A DNA stretch of 64,000 nt from Sphingosinicella humi (GTDB lineage Bacteria > Pseudomonadota > Alphaproteobacteria > Sphingomonadales > Sphingomonadaceae). The position numbers and the translations under genes were made by a program. Positions 27,679-36,702 of the stretch are shown here, piece after piece. The first letter of the stretch is position 1, and each line of letters opens with the position of its first letter. The stretch is from the NCBI RefSeq assembly GCF_003129465.1, contig NZ_QFFF01000001.1:310001-374000 (forward strand), in the 5' to 3' direction. A model generated the notes under the pieces. That model did no database searches and was not told the origin of the DNA. It saw only the letters and a list, made by a program, of their open reading frames with translations.

Positions 27679-29128
27679 AGACCTGACCGGTCTCAAGAAG
27701 AAGAGCCTCTACGCGAAGCGGGAGCCCGTCTACCCCAAGGCGGTGACGGGCAGGTTCCGCCGGCTCAAGTGGCTCGTCATGGCGGTGACGCTCACCATCT
27801 ACTACGTCACCCCCTGGCTGCGCTGGGACCGGGGCCCCTATGCCCCCGACCAGGCGGTGCTGATCGATCTCGCCCATCGCCGCTTCTACATGTTCGGCAT
27901 CGAGATCTGGCCCCACGAATTCTACTATGTCGCGGGCCTGCTCATCATGGCCGGAATCGGCCTGTTCCTGGCGACCTCGGCGGTGGGGCGCGCCTGGTGC
28001 GGGTACGCCTGCCCGCAGACCGTCTGGACCGACGTCTACCAACATGTCGAGCGCTGGATCGACGGCGATCGCAACGCGCAGATCCGCCTAGCCAAGGCGC
28101 CCTGGACGGCGTCCAAACTCGCGCGGCGGCTGTTCAAATATGCCGCCTTCCTCGCCATTGCGATCGCGACCGGCGGCGCCTGGATCTTCTATTTCGCCGA
28201 CGCGCCGACCCTGCTCCGCGACTTCATCGCCGGCGACGCGCCCTTCGTCGCATACGCGACCGTCGGCGTGCTGACCGCCACCACCTTCACCTTGGGCGGC
28301 TTCATGCGCGAGCAGGTCTGCATCTACATGTGCCCGTGGCCGCGCATCCAGACGGCGATGATGGACGAGAAGTCGCTGACCGTCACCTATAAGGAATGGC
28401 GCGGCGAGCCGCGGGCGCGCGGCACGAAGAAGGCGACGCTGGTCGATCTCAATCGCGGCGACTGCATCGACTGCAACGCCTGCGTCGCCGTCTGCCCGAC
28501 CGGCATCGATATCCGCAACGGGCCGCAGGTCGGCTGCATCACCTGCGCGCTCTGCATCGACGCCTGCGACCGGGTGATGACCCAGATCGGCCGTCCGCGC
28601 GGCCTGATCGACTATGCGACCCTGGAGGACTGCAGGACGGAGGCGGCCGGCGGCACGCCGAAGCCGCTCGCGAAAACGATCTTCCGGCCGCGCACCCTCA
28701 TCTACTTCACTTTGTGGGCGGCGATCGGCCTTGCCATGCTGTTCGCGCTCGGCGCGCGAACGCGCCTCGACATCAGCGCGCAGCAGGAGCGCAACCCGAT
28801 CTACGTCCGCCTGTCCGACGGCGACATCCGCAACAGCTACACTGTCAAGATCCGCAACATGGAGGCCCGCCCGCGCCAGGTCGAGGTGGGGATCAGTGAC
28901 CTGCCCGAAGCCGTCGCCTGGACGATTGAGGGCAGTCGCGAGGCGGCCGAAGGAACGGTGCCGGTGAACGTGCCCGCCGACAGCGTCGCCAAGGTGAAGC
29001 TGTTCGTCGCCGCCCCGGCAGCGGGACCGCAGGAAGACGATTTCGTTTTCACCGTCCGCTCGCTGGACATGGAAGGCGCCACCGCCACCGTCGAGAGCCG
29101 CTTCGAGCGGCCGGAGGAAGGACGATGA
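27665..29128 (+). CDS. ccoG: Cytochrome c oxidase accessory protein CcoG (FixG-like)
   Basis: The chosen ATG at 27665 overlaps the ccoP end by 14 bases and gives 487 residues starting MVSPEDLTGLKKKSLYAKRE, which fits the family; the longer frame from 27608 is a shadow. Membrane helices surround WCGYACPQTVW, and two ferredoxin-type clusters follow (CIDCNACVAVCPTGI and CITCALCIDACD). CcoG is a membrane Fe-S protein needed for cbb3 maturation, with cupric reductase activity reported for homologues. An Ig-like C-terminal domain is periplasmic. Confidence 0.94.
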   Translation: MVSPEDLTGLKKKSLYAKREPVYPKAVTGRFRRLKWLVMAVTLTIYYVTPWLRWDRGPYAPDQAVLIDLAHRRFYMFGIEIWPHEFYYVAGLLIMAGIGLFLATSAVGRAWCGYACPQTVWTDVYQHVERWIDGDRNAQIRLAKAPWTASKLARRLFKYAAFLAIAIATGGAWIFYFADAPTLLRDFIAGDAPFVAYATVGVLTATTFTLGGFMREQVCIYMCPWPRIQTAMMDEKSLTVTYKEWRGEPRARGTKKATLVDLNRGDCIDCNACVAVCPTGIDIRNGPQVGCITCALCIDACDRVMTQIGRPRGLIDYATLEDCRTEAAGGTPKPLAKTIFRPRTLIYFTLWAAIGLAMLFALGARTRLDISAQQERNPIYVRLSDGDIRNSYTVKIRNMEARPRQVEVGISDLPEAVAWTIEGSREAAEGTVPVNVPADSVAKVKLFVAAPAAGPQEDDFVFTVRSLDMEGATATVESRFERPEEGR

Positions 29129-29580
29129 CCAGAAAATTCACCGGCCGTCACATGCTGGCGATCATGGTCGCCTTCTTCGGCACGATCATCGCCGTCAACC
29201 TCACCATGGCGATGTTCGCCACGCGCACGTTCGGCGGCACCGTCGTCGACAACAGCTATGTCGCCAGCCAGAAGTTCAACGACTGGCTGGCTGCGGCCCG
29301 GGAGCAGGAGGCGCTCGGCTGGGACACGCAGGTCCGCCTCGACGAGTCCCGCCGGGTCCTGATCGCCCTTGGGACCAACGGACAGCCGCTGGCCGGCGCC
29401 ACCGTCTCCGCCCTCGCCCGCCACCCGCTGGGACGCGAGACCGACGTCGCCCTCCGCTTCGAGGCGGCCGGCGAAGGCGTCGTCCGGTCCACGGAACCGC
29501 TGCCGACGGGCCGCTGGCTGGTTCATGTCGAGGTGCGGCGGGGCGGCGACACCGCGCGCCTGATCGAGACGCTGTCATGA
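29125..29580 (+). CDS. ccoH: FixH family protein CcoH
   Basis: The 151-residue protein has one N-terminal helix (HMLAIMVAFFGTIIAVNLTMA) and a periplasmic beta-rich domain, as in FixH/CcoH. It takes part in cbb3 assembly. Its start overlaps the stop of ccoG and its stop overlaps the start of ccoI (ATGA), so all three are translationally coupled. Confidence 0.92.
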   Translation: MTRKFTGRHMLAIMVAFFGTIIAVNLTMAMFATRTFGGTVVDNSYVASQKFNDWLAAAREQEALGWDTQVRLDESRRVLIALGTNGQPLAGATVSALARHPLGRETDVALRFEAAGEGVVRSTEPLPTGRWLVHVEVRRGGDTARLIETLS

Positions 29581-31691
29581 CCGCGGCCGCGACTGCCCCG
29601 GCCGAGCCGCTCGCTCGCACGCTCTTCGCCGTGCCGGGCATGCGCTGCGCCGGCTGCATCTCCAAGCTGGAGGGCGGCCTCGCCCCCCTCCCCGGCATCG
29701 CCTCGGCGCGCGTCAACTTCACCTCCAAGCAGGTGGCGATCGAGCACGCGCCCGAACTCCAGCTCCCCGACCTCCAGTCCGCCATCGCCGGCCTCGGCTT
29801 CGAGGCGCAGCCGGTCCGGGACGGGGGTTTGCCAGCCGACAAGTCCGAGAGTCGCTCGCTGGTCAGGGCGACCGCCGTCGCCGGCTTCGCGTCGATGAAC
29901 GTGATGCTGCTCTCGGTCTCCGTCTGGTCGGGAGCGGAGGGTGCCACCCGCGACCTCTTCCATCTCCTTTCCGCGCTGATCGCGATCCCCACCGTCGCCT
30001 ATTCGGGCCGACCCTTCTTCCGCTCGGCCTGGAATGCCGTCCGCCACGGCCGCACCAACATGGACGTGCCGATCTCGATCGGCGTGCTACTCGTCACCGC
30101 GCTCAGCCTGTTCGAGACGCTGACCAGCGGCCCCCACGCCTATTTCGACGGCGCGGTGATGCTGCTCTTCTTCCTGCTCGTCGGGCGGCTGCTCGACAGC
30201 GTCATGCGCGACCGCGCCCGCGACGGCGTGACGGCGCTCCTGAAGCAAAGGGCCGTCGGCGCCCTGACGATCGGGGCCGACGGAAAGACGGAATGGCGCG
30301 CGGCGGAAGATCTGGCGCCGGGAATGCGGATGATCGTCGCGGCAGGCGAGCGGCTCGCGGCCGACGGCATCGTCGAGTCCGGGACGAGCAGCCTCGACCT
30401 CTCGCTCCTCACCGGCGAAAGCGCACCCCGGCGCGCGGACGTTGGCGATGCGGTTCACGCCGGCACGCTGAACCTCGACGGACCGCTGACGGTGCGCATC
30501 ACTGCCGCCGGCGCCGACACCGCGATAGCCGATATCGCGCGCTTGATGGAGCAGGCGGGTCAAGCCAAGTCCCGCTACGTCCGTATCGCCGATCGTGCCG
30601 CGCGACTCTACGCGCCGGCGGTGCATACGCTGGCGATCCTGGCCTTTGTCGGCTGGATGCTGTCGGGCGCAGGATGGCACCACTCGCTGCTCATCGCCGC
30701 CGCCGTCCTCATCATCACCTGCCCCTGTGCGCTCGGCCTGGCCGTTCCCGCCGCGCAGATCGTCGCCGCCGGCGCCCTGATGCGGGCGGGTGTCCTCATC
30801 AAGGACGGATCCGCGCTCGAGCGATTGGCGGAAGCGAACCGCGCCTTGTTCGACAAGACGGGCACGCTCACTCTCGGCCGTCCGGTGCCCCTGGACCTGG
30901 ATCGGCTTGCGATGAAGCCCGTCATCCTCGCCCTGGCACGAGCCAGCAGCCATCCGCTCAGCCGCGCGCTTCGAAAGGCGCTGGAGCGGGAGGGAATCGT
31001 CGCCGAGCAGGTCGAGGCCTTGGTAGAGAAGCCCGGCTTCGGCATGCGTGGTCGCTATCTGGGCCTTCCCGTATCACTTGGCCGCCCCAATGCCGCCGCT
31101 CCGGGCCTAGCGACAGCCTTCACCATCGGCGACCTCCAACCGGCCCTCATCCGCTTTGAAGATGGAATACGGCCCGACGTCAGGCCCGCCCTCGGCCGCC
31201 TGGCCGAACTCGGGCTGGAATCGTCCATCGTCTCGGGCGACACCGCCGCATCGGTGGCACCGGTCGCCGGGCAACTGGGTCTCACCGCGCAGACGAGCAT
31301 GCGCCCGCAGGACAAGCTCGACGCCATTGCCCGGCTTTCGGCGGGCGGCGCGAAGGTGCTGATGGTCGGCGACGGCCTCAACGACGGCCCCGCTCTTGCC
31401 GCCGGCCATGTCTCGATGGCGCCCGGCTCGGCCAGCGACGTCGGCCAGATGGCGGCCGACGCCGTCTTCATGGGCGACAGCCTCGCGCCCGTCGCGACGG
31501 CGATCCTGGTGGCGCGCCGGACGATGCGCGTCGTGCGCCAGAACTTCGTCATCGCCATCGGCTACAACATGATCGCGATCCCGCTGGCGCTGATGGGTCT
31601 CGTCACCCCGCTCGTCGCCGCCGTCGCCATGTCCGGCTCCTCGATCATCGTCGTCGGCAACGCCCTTCGCCTGAGGGGCGCGGCCAAATGA
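29577..31691 (+). CDS. ccoI: Copper-transporting P-type ATPase CcoI (FixI)
   Basis: This 704-residue P1B ATPase supplies copper for the CuB site of cbb3 oxidase. It has an N-terminal metal-binding domain with GMRCAGC, the membrane CPC motif (TCPCALGLAVP), the phosphorylation site DKTGTLTLG, an HP-type segment in ASSHPLSRA and the hinge GDGLNDGPAL. All catalytic motifs are intact. The position in ccoGHIS separates it from the general export ATPase CopA. Confidence 0.95.
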   Translation: MTAAATAPAEPLARTLFAVPGMRCAGCISKLEGGLAPLPGIASARVNFTSKQVAIEHAPELQLPDLQSAIAGLGFEAQPVRDGGLPADKSESRSLVRATAVAGFASMNVMLLSVSVWSGAEGATRDLFHLLSALIAIPTVAYSGRPFFRSAWNAVRHGRTNMDVPISIGVLLVTALSLFETLTSGPHAYFDGAVMLLFFLLVGRLLDSVMRDRARDGVTALLKQRAVGALTIGADGKTEWRAAEDLAPGMRMIVAAGERLAADGIVESGTSSLDLSLLTGESAPRRADVGDAVHAGTLNLDGPLTVRITAAGADTAIADIARLMEQAGQAKSRYVRIADRAARLYAPAVHTLAILAFVGWMLSGAGWHHSLLIAAAVLIITCPCALGLAVPAAQIVAAGALMRAGVLIKDGSALERLAEANRALFDKTGTLTLGRPVPLDLDRLAMKPVILALARASSHPLSRALRKALEREGIVAEQVEALVEKPGFGMRGRYLGLPVSLGRPNAAAPGLATAFTIGDLQPALIRFEDGIRPDVRPALGRLAELGLESSIVSGDTAASVAPVAGQLGLTAQTSMRPQDKLDAIARLSAGGAKVLMVGDGLNDGPALAAGHVSMAPGSASDVGQMAADAVFMGDSLAPVATAILVARRTMRVVRQNFVIAIGYNMIAIPLALMGLVTPLVAAVAMSGSSIIVVGNALRLRGAAK

Positions 31692-31885
31692 ACGGCCTCG
31701 CCATCCTCATTCCGATCGCCTTGTCCTTCGGGCTGCTCGGCTTGGCGGCCTTCTTCTGGGCGCTTCGGTCGGGGCAGTTCGACGACATGGACGGCGCGGC
31801 GCTCAGGATATTCGTCGAGGAAGGCGATCTTGAGAATGGACGTCCCGAGGGCAGTGCACACGCCCCTGCCGATCACCTCCGGTAA
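31688..31885 (+). CDS. ccoS: cbb3 oxidase assembly protein CcoS
   Basis: The 65-residue protein has one membrane helix (LIPIALSFGLLGLAAFFWAL) followed by the CcoS signature SGQFDDMDGAALRI. It is required for cofactor insertion into cbb3 oxidase. It overlaps the ccoI stop by 4 bases and ends the operon's recognised part. Confidence 0.92.
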   Translation: MNGLAILIPIALSFGLLGLAAFFWALRSGQFDDMDGAALRIFVEEGDLENGRPEGSAHAPADHLR

Positions 31886-31938
31886 CCTCCTTAGGGAGAA
31901 TATCCGAATTCAGGACCGGGCGCCGATTACCTAGTTTC

Positions 31939-31976
31939 GCTCCTGTCAAAGCGGCCGGTGGGCCGGATACAGGAGC
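31939..31976 (+). promoter_or_regulatory. Leader hairpin masking a ribosome-binding site
   Basis: GCTCCTGT (31939-31946) pairs with ACAGGAGC (31969-31976), and an inner CGGCC/GGCCG stem lies between. The right arm contains AGGAG (31971-31975), the only good ribosome site for the ATG at 31984, eight bases on. The RNA fold would hide the site, so translation of the following gene may be controlled. The pairing is seen; the regulation is inferred. Confidence 0.5.
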
Positions 31977-31983
31977 AGCTCCG

Positions 31984-32472
31984 ATGCGACACGAAGTCCT
32001 GAAAGAACGCGACAGCTTCGACATGGTCGATGTGGCGGCCGTATGGCCGACCAGCGCGCAGGTCGCCCCCCTCCCGATCCCCGAGATCGAGCCCGCGGCC
32101 GAGCGCGCGCCCGTTTACGGGGCGCCCGCCGCGCCCGACGTTCCGGTGGCCGTCGGCGGCCTGATCGTGGCCGCCTATGTGTCGCTGATCGCGACCTTCG
32201 CCGTCGCCACCGTCGCCTCGCGCGAATCGATCTTCATGATCGTCGTCGCCGGCTTCTTCCTCTTCATGTTCTTCGCCGTGCCGCGGCTCTTCTTCAAATA
32301 TGAGGCCGATCACGGCGTCCGCCAGAGCTTCTCCCGCTTCATGAGCGAGGGGATGCAGACCTTCACCGGTCACAGCGCCGGCGGCGCGGCGCTGGTCCAG
32401 ATGCTGATCGTCCCCGTGTTCCTCACCCTCGGCGTGGTCGCCATGGGCATAGCCGCCGCCCTGATCTTCTAG
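31984..32472 (+). CDS. Unknown membrane protein downstream of ccoS
   Basis: The 162-residue product has a charged and proline-rich N-terminus (about 1-50), then three hydrophobic segments: VAVGGLIVAAYVSLIATFAV, FMIVVAGFFLFMFFAVPRLF, and a C-terminal VPVFLTLGVVAMGIAAALIF. The middle loop has FKYEADHGVRQSFSRFM. I do not recognise a characterised family. It lies 98 bases after ccoS and 19 before an Nfu-type gene, in the same direction, so it may belong to the cbb3/Fe-S transcription unit. Its ribosome site lies inside a hairpin. Confidence 0.65.
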   Translation: MRHEVLKERDSFDMVDVAAVWPTSAQVAPLPIPEIEPAAERAPVYGAPAAPDVPVAVGGLIVAAYVSLIATFAVATVASRESIFMIVVAGFFLFMFFAVPRLFFKYEADHGVRQSFSRFMSEGMQTFTGHSAGGAALVQMLIVPVFLTLGVVAMGIAAALIF

Positions 32473-32491
32473 GGCGGCCGGGGGGAAGGTC

Positions 32492-33127
32492 GTGACGGCG
32501 CCTCTGATCCAGATCGAACGCACGCCCAATCCGGAGGCGCTGCGCATCCTTCCGGGCCGGCAGCTCATGGCCGGCGCGCCGCTCGAGTTCCGGCTCGGCG
32601 ACGACTGCAGGGGAGCCCCTCTCGCGGAGGAACTCCTCGAGATCGAAGGCGTCAAGAGCGTCATGCTCGCGCCGGACTTCGTCACCGTCTTGCGTTCCTC
32701 GCCCGAGCGGGACTGGGCGTCGCTCAAGCCATTCCTTCTCGCGGTTATCGCCGACTTCCTCTTGTCGGACCGACCAGCCGTCGTCGTCCAAAGCCGTAGC
32801 GACGCGCCGGATTTTGGCGACGATCGCGTGAGCGCCCAGATCCATGAGGTCATCGAACGCTTCGTCAGGCCCCTGCTCGCCCGCGACGGCGGCGAGGCGA
32901 CGCTGGAAAGCTTCGACCCGGAAACGGGCGTGGCTCATGTCCGGATGGGCGGCGCCTGCGGCGGTTGTCCCTCCGGCCGGACCACCCTCAAGGGCGGCAT
33001 CGAGCAGACCATCAAGCGCTATGTGCCGGAAGTGAGGCGCGTCGAGAGCACCGAAGCCGCGCCCATCATCGCCGATCCGAAAGCCCGCTTCAGAGCCTGG
33101 GTCTCCTCGCGATGGGGGCGGGACTGA
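32492..33127 (+). CDS. Nfu/NifU-type Fe-S cluster carrier
   Basis: The 211-residue protein (GTG start, preceded by GGGGGAAGG) has an Nfu N-terminal domain (IERTPNPEALRILPGR) and a C-terminal NifU-like domain. The cluster-binding CxxC lies in GGACGGCPSG near residue 163. Such proteins carry [4Fe-4S] clusters to apoproteins. Clusters for CcoG, FnrL, HemN, NarG/H and MoaA would all be needed under the conditions in which this region is expressed. Alphaproteobacteria normally carry another Nfu copy elsewhere; whether this is a dedicated low-oxygen copy cannot be told here. Confidence 0.88.
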   Translation: MTAPLIQIERTPNPEALRILPGRQLMAGAPLEFRLGDDCRGAPLAEELLEIEGVKSVMLAPDFVTVLRSSPERDWASLKPFLLAVIADFLLSDRPAVVVQSRSDAPDFGDDRVSAQIHEVIERFVRPLLARDGGEATLESFDPETGVAHVRMGGACGGCPSGRTTLKGGIEQTIKRYVPEVRRVESTEAAPIIADPKARFRAWVSSRWGRD

Positions 33128-33131
33128 GGGC

Positions 33132-33746
33132 CTATTCGGCCATCTCCGCGATGGTGGCCATCCGCACCAGCTCGGAAAGGCTTCGCGCCTGCATCTTCGC
33201 CATCACATTGGCGCGATAGACCTCGACCGTCCGGGCGCTGATATCGAGGTCGAACGCAATCACCTTGTTGGCGTGACCCTCGACCAGGCCTCCCAATACC
33301 TCTCGCTCCCGCTGCGACAACGTCTCCATGCGGGCGCGGATCTCGTCCCTCTGGGCGTCCTTCTCATTGCGGTCGCTTGCCCGTGCCAGCGCCGACCGGA
33401 TGGCGCCGAGGATCGCTTCGTCGCTGAACGGCTTTTCGATGAAATCGGCGACACCCTGTTTCATCGCCTGGATGGCCATGGGCACGTCGGCATGGCCGGT
33501 GATGACGATGACCGGATCGGTGACGCCCAGGCTCTTCAGCCGACCCACCAGCTCGATCCCGTTCATTTCCGGCATGCGGACGTCGGTGACGATGCACCCC
33601 TGATCGATGTCCGGCACCGACTTCAGGAAGTCGATCGCCGATTCGTAGGAACGAACCTTGAGGCCGGCGCAGTCGATCAGGAATTCCAGAGAATGACGGG
33701 CGGAATCATCGTCGTCGATCACATGCACCATGGGCTCAGTCGCCAT
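33132..33746 (-). CDS. fixJ: FixJ-type response regulator
   Basis: This 204-residue two-domain regulator has a receiver with the acidic pocket (DDDD near 11-14), phosphoacceptor Asp55 in [11 protein letters not shown] and Lys in IEKPFSD. A LuxR/NarL-type helix-turn-helix follows ([22 protein letters not shown]). The start at 33746 overlaps fixL by 11 bases, so the two are made together; the longer frame to 33836 is rejected. It should be phosphorylated by the adjacent FixL. In rhizobia FixJ turns on fixK and nif genes; here the nearest candidate target is the alternative oxidase gene. Confidence 0.9.
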   Translation of the reverse strand: MATEPMVHVIDDDDSARHSLEFLIDCAGLKVRSYESAIDFLKSVPDIDQGCIVTDVRMPEMNGIELVGRLKSLGVTDPVIVITGHADVPMAIQAMKQGVADFIEKPFSDEAILGAIRSALARASDRNEKDAQRDEIRARMETLSQREREVLGGLVEGHANKVIAFDLDISARTVEVYRANVMAKMQARSLSELVRMATIAEMAE

Positions 33747-35244
33747 CGAATAATTCCTCCTTGCCAATTCTCTGAAGCGTGAATCGGAAAATGGCCCCGC
33801 CACCTTCATTCTCTTCGACCCAGATGCGCCCGCCATGCGCTTCGATGATCGTGCGCGATATGGACAGACCGACGCCCATACCCGTTAGCTTGGTCGTGAT
33901 GAACGGCTGGAAAAGCTGGCTGGCGATTTCCGGACTGATCCCCGGGCCGGTATCGGCGACGCTGATCAGCGCCATGTCATTCTCCGTCGGAACAACGGTC
34001 ACCTTGAGGTCGCGGCGCTCGCATTCGATCATGGCATCGACGGCATTGCGGATGAGGTTCAGGACGACCTGCTGGATCTGCACCTTGTCGGCCAGCACGA
34101 GGTCCACCTCACGATTCAGATCGAAGCGCACGCGCAGGCCGTACTGCTTGGCCCCGACGAGGGCGAGGGCGCTCGCCTCCTCGATCAGCTTGGGCAGGCT
34201 CTCGACGCTGCGCTCCGTCTCGCCTCTCGCTACGAAGTCCCTGAGGCGCCGGATGATCTGGCCGGCGCGAAGCGCCTCGTCGGCGGCCCGGTCCATGGCG
34301 TCGCCGACGCGGTCGCGCGGAATCTCCTCCTGGGCCAGCAGCATCTTGCTCCCCTTGAGATAATTGGCGATGGCCGAAAGCGGCTGGTTCAGTTCATGGG
34401 CTAGCGCGGAAGCCATCTCGCCCAGCGCGGTCAGGCGCGAGACGTGAACGAGTTCGCTCTGGAGCTCCTGGAGCCTGGTCTCGGTCTGCTGACGCTCGGT
34501 GAGATCGCGGACGAAGCCGGTGAAGAAGCGGCCCTCCTCGCCGCGCATCTCGCCCACGGCCAGTTCCATCGGAAAGGTCGATCCGTCCCGGCGCTCGCCA
34601 ACGACGACCCGGCCCACGCCGATGATGCGCCGCTCGCCGGTCCGGTAATAGCGCTCCAGATAGCCGTCATGCTCTTCCCGGTAGGGCGAGGGCATCAGCA
34701 TCTTGACGTTCCGCCCCGCTGCCTCCTCGGCTTTCCAGCCAAACAGCCTCTCGGCGGCATGGCTGAAATCCCGGATCAGCCCGTCCTCATCGATCACGAC
34801 CATGGCATCGGGGATCGTTTCCAGGATGGAGCGAAGGTGCCCCTCGCGCTGCACGAGCCCCTTATGGACCTCCTCGGCGCGTCTCCAGGCGCGCTGGAAC
34901 CATTCGCCGCCGACCGCGACGACCGCCCCGACGAGCATATAGGCGCCCGCTCCGATCAGGTTTCCGGTCGCAATGCCCCCCGTCATCGCGTCGACGGCAA
35001 GACCGGCACCGGCGCCGAGCGTCACCGCCAGAAGGCCCGGCCAAACTCCTCCCACGGCGGCGGCGAGCACCACCGCCGGGACGAAGAAGATGAAGGTGTC
35101 GCGCTGCCCGATGAACGGATCCACCGCCCAGCGGGCGGACATGCCCGCCGTCACCGCCAGTACCGCCAGGACGCACGCCGCCCCGGCCCCGATCCGGGAT
35201 AGGAAGGCGGCGAGCTCGTCCTGACGCAAACCGTTCAACTCCAT
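33736..35244 (-). CDS. fixL: FixL-type haem-PAS oxygen sensor histidine kinase
   Basis: The 502-residue kinase has about four N-terminal membrane helices (25-115), a PAS domain (about 135-250), a HisKA helix with the phosphorylated His283 in [12 protein letters not shown], and a HATPase domain ending FQPFITTK and GVGLSISR. The PAS domain follows FixL strikingly: [12 protein letters not shown] places His192 at the haem-ligand position, and Arg212 in IIGVGRVV matches the arginine that holds bound O2. It is therefore a genuine oxygen sensor, with kinase activity blocked by O2. The start at 35244 has GGAGG upstream. The gene is divergent from alternative oxidase. Confidence 0.92.
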   Translation of the reverse strand: MELNGLRQDELAAFLSRIGAGAACVLAVLAVTAGMSARWAVDPFIGQRDTFIFFVPAVVLAAAVGGVWPGLLAVTLGAGAGLAVDAMTGGIATGNLIGAGAYMLVGAVVAVGGEWFQRAWRRAEEVHKGLVQREGHLRSILETIPDAMVVIDEDGLIRDFSHAAERLFGWKAEEAAGRNVKMLMPSPYREEHDGYLERYYRTGERRIIGVGRVVVGERRDGSTFPMELAVGEMRGEEGRFFTGFVRDLTERQQTETRLQELQSELVHVSRLTALGEMASALAHELNQPLSAIANYLKGSKMLLAQEEIPRDRVGDAMDRAADEALRAGQIIRRLRDFVARGETERSVESLPKLIEEASALALVGAKQYGLRVRFDLNREVDLVLADKVQIQQVVLNLIRNAVDAMIECERRDLKVTVVPTENDMALISVADTGPGISPEIASQLFQPFITTKLTGMGVGLSISRTIIEAHGGRIWVEENEGGGAIFRFTLQRIGKEELFDGD

Positions 35245-35297
35245 GCCGCCTCCATAGGGGGATGTGCCACTGCGTGCGACCTCCGTGTTTCTACTTA

Positions 35298-35309
35298 GGG
35301 TCAAGACCC
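35298..35309. promoter_or_regulatory. Inverted repeat in the fixL-aox divergent region
   Basis: GGGTC-AA-GACCC (35298-35309), extended imperfectly by TTA/CAAG, is the only clear palindrome between the divergent fixL and aox starts. It could be a response-regulator operator. No TTGAT-type FNR box is present here. The assignment is speculative. Confidence 0.3.
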
Positions 35310-35392
35310 AAGTTTTGGCCAGTTCGGTCGGCGACTAGATCGGCTCCGAGAGTGAAGGCGGGCTTTGGCTCGCCCATTCAGAGGAGACCACA

Positions 35393-36082
35393 ATGACCGC
35401 GCCGTTCATCGATCTTGCCGTCCATCATCAGCCCAAGGGGCTGTCGGACCGGGTCGCCTATGGCTTCACCAAGGCGCTTCGCTGGTGCGCCGACACTTTC
35501 TTCGCCGAGCGCTACGGCCATCGTGCGGTCGTGCTGGAGACGGTCGCCGCCGTTCCGGGTATGGTCGGCGCCACCATCAACCACCTCGCCTGCCTTCGCC
35601 GCATGTGCGACGACAAGGGTTGGATCAAGACGCTCATGGACGAAGCCGAAAATGAGCGCATGCACCTGATGACCTTCATCGAGATCTCCAAGCCCACGTG
35701 GTTCGAGCGGGCGGTGATCATCGGCGTGCAGTGGGTCTTCTACCTGTTCTTCTTCGCCCTCTATCTCGTCAGCTCGAAGACCGCTCACCGCGTCGTCGGC
35801 TATTTCGAGGAGGAGGCGGTGATCAGCTACACCCACTATCTCGCCGAGATCGACGAAGGCCGCTCCGAGAATGTGCCCGCGCCCGAGATCGCCAAGCGCT
35901 ATTGGGGCCTGCCCGACAGCGCCACTCTCCGCGACGTGGTGCTGGTCGTGCGCGCCGACGAAGCCCATCACCGCGACGTCAACCACGGCTTCGCCAACGA
36001 GCTCGCCGGGCTCCCGCAGGGCAAGGTGGCTCCCTGCCCGCCGCACGAGGCACTGGAACCGATCTGGAAGCAGGCGGCCTGA
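35393..36082 (+). CDS. aox: Alternative (ubiquinol) oxidase
   Basis: The 229-residue protein is a bacterial alternative oxidase, a cyanide-resistant, non-pumping quinol oxidase bound to one face of the inner membrane. The di-iron ligands are visible: Glu49 in [10 protein letters not shown], Glu88 and His91 in NERMH, a glutamate at 139-141 in YFEEEAV, and Glu190 with His193 in [12 protein letters not shown]. Two hydrophobic helices anchor it. AOX is known in a minority of alphaproteobacteria, including sphingomonads. Its divergent position beside fixLJ suggests oxygen-dependent control, and it may protect against NO or cyanide that inhibits haem oxidases. Confidence 0.93.
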   Translation: MTAPFIDLAVHHQPKGLSDRVAYGFTKALRWCADTFFAERYGHRAVVLETVAAVPGMVGATINHLACLRRMCDDKGWIKTLMDEAENERMHLMTFIEISKPTWFERAVIIGVQWVFYLFFFALYLVSSKTAHRVVGYFEEEAVISYTHYLAEIDEGRSENVPAPEIAKRYWGLPDSATLRDVVLVVRADEAHHRDVNHGFANELAGLPQGKVAPCPPHEALEPIWKQAA

Positions 36083-36092
36083 CCATCGGTAA

Positions 36093-36121
36093 CGGATCGG
36101 GGAAACCATTTCCCCGATCCG
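36093..36121 (+). terminator. Stem-loop after aox
   Basis: A 13-base perfect stem, CGGATCGGGGAAA (36093-36105) with its complement (36109-36121) and a three-base loop, lies just after the aox stop. It lacks a U-run, so termination may be partial, allowing readthrough into the response regulator. Confidence 0.65.
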
Positions 36122-36137
36122 CCTTGGAGAGAGCAGA

Positions 36138-36536
36138 ATGAAGGTCGCTCAGAAGGTCTTTCTAGTCGACGACGATCCGGCCATCCGCGCCTCGCTCAAA
36201 TTCTCGTTCGAGCTTGAAGGATTCGAGGTGGTGGAATTTGCCGACGCCGAAACCATCGCTGAGCATGCACCATCCTTGGGTGGGGGCTGCCTGGTGATCG
36301 ATTACCGGCTCCCTGGCATGAACGGCCTGGCGCTACTGGCCTTGCTCCGGATGCAGGGAGTCACCCTTCCCGCCGTGGTGATAACCAGCAATCCTACTCG
36401 CCAGGTTCGCCAAGCGGTGGCGGATGCGAAAGCAGTGCTGATCGAGAAACCCCTCCTTTGCGACGCTCTTACGGCGGCCATACGATCCTTGATCTCGTCC
36501 ACAGAGATGTCGTTGCCCGTTGATTTGACTCAATGA
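36138..36536 (+). CDS. Single-domain response regulator
   Basis: The 132-residue protein is a receiver domain only: acidic pocket LVDDDPAIR near 9-17, phosphoacceptor Asp55 in VIDYRLPGMNG and Lys in IEKPLL. No output domain follows. Stand-alone receivers beside FixL/FixJ systems (FixT-like in function, though different in fold) often act as phosphate sinks or connectors. It could take phosphate from the FixL-type kinase next door. The 3' end contains an FNR-like box that probably serves the nar operon. Confidence 0.85.
   Translation: MKVAQKVFLVDDDPAIRASLKFSFELEGFEVVEFADAETIAEHAPSLGGGCLVIDYRLPGMNGLALLALLRMQGVTLPAVVITSNPTRQVRQAVADAKAVLIEKPLLCDALTAAIRSLISSTEMSLPVDLTQ
36520..36533. promoter_or_regulatory. 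FNR-like box upstream of the nar operon
   Basis: TTGATTTGACTCAA fits TTGAT-N4-CTCAA, one mismatch from the FNR consensus and the same variant as the box before nirK. It sits in the last codons of the response-regulator gene, 177 bp before the narK start. A transcript start near 36570 would leave a leader of about 130 bases. Confidence 0.65.
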
Positions 36537-36702
36537 CAGCCTTTGCCGATCAAAGGCAGGAGGGGTGCGGTCGGTTACGACATCGGCTGGAACCGAGTGT
36601 GTTGGGGAGCGTCTAGTCTACGGCTGCTGAAAATCAGGGGGGCGACCTTTTGCATTTTCGATCGACAGGGCTCCGCGAAAGCGGATCGGGGTTCCAAGCG
36701 CC

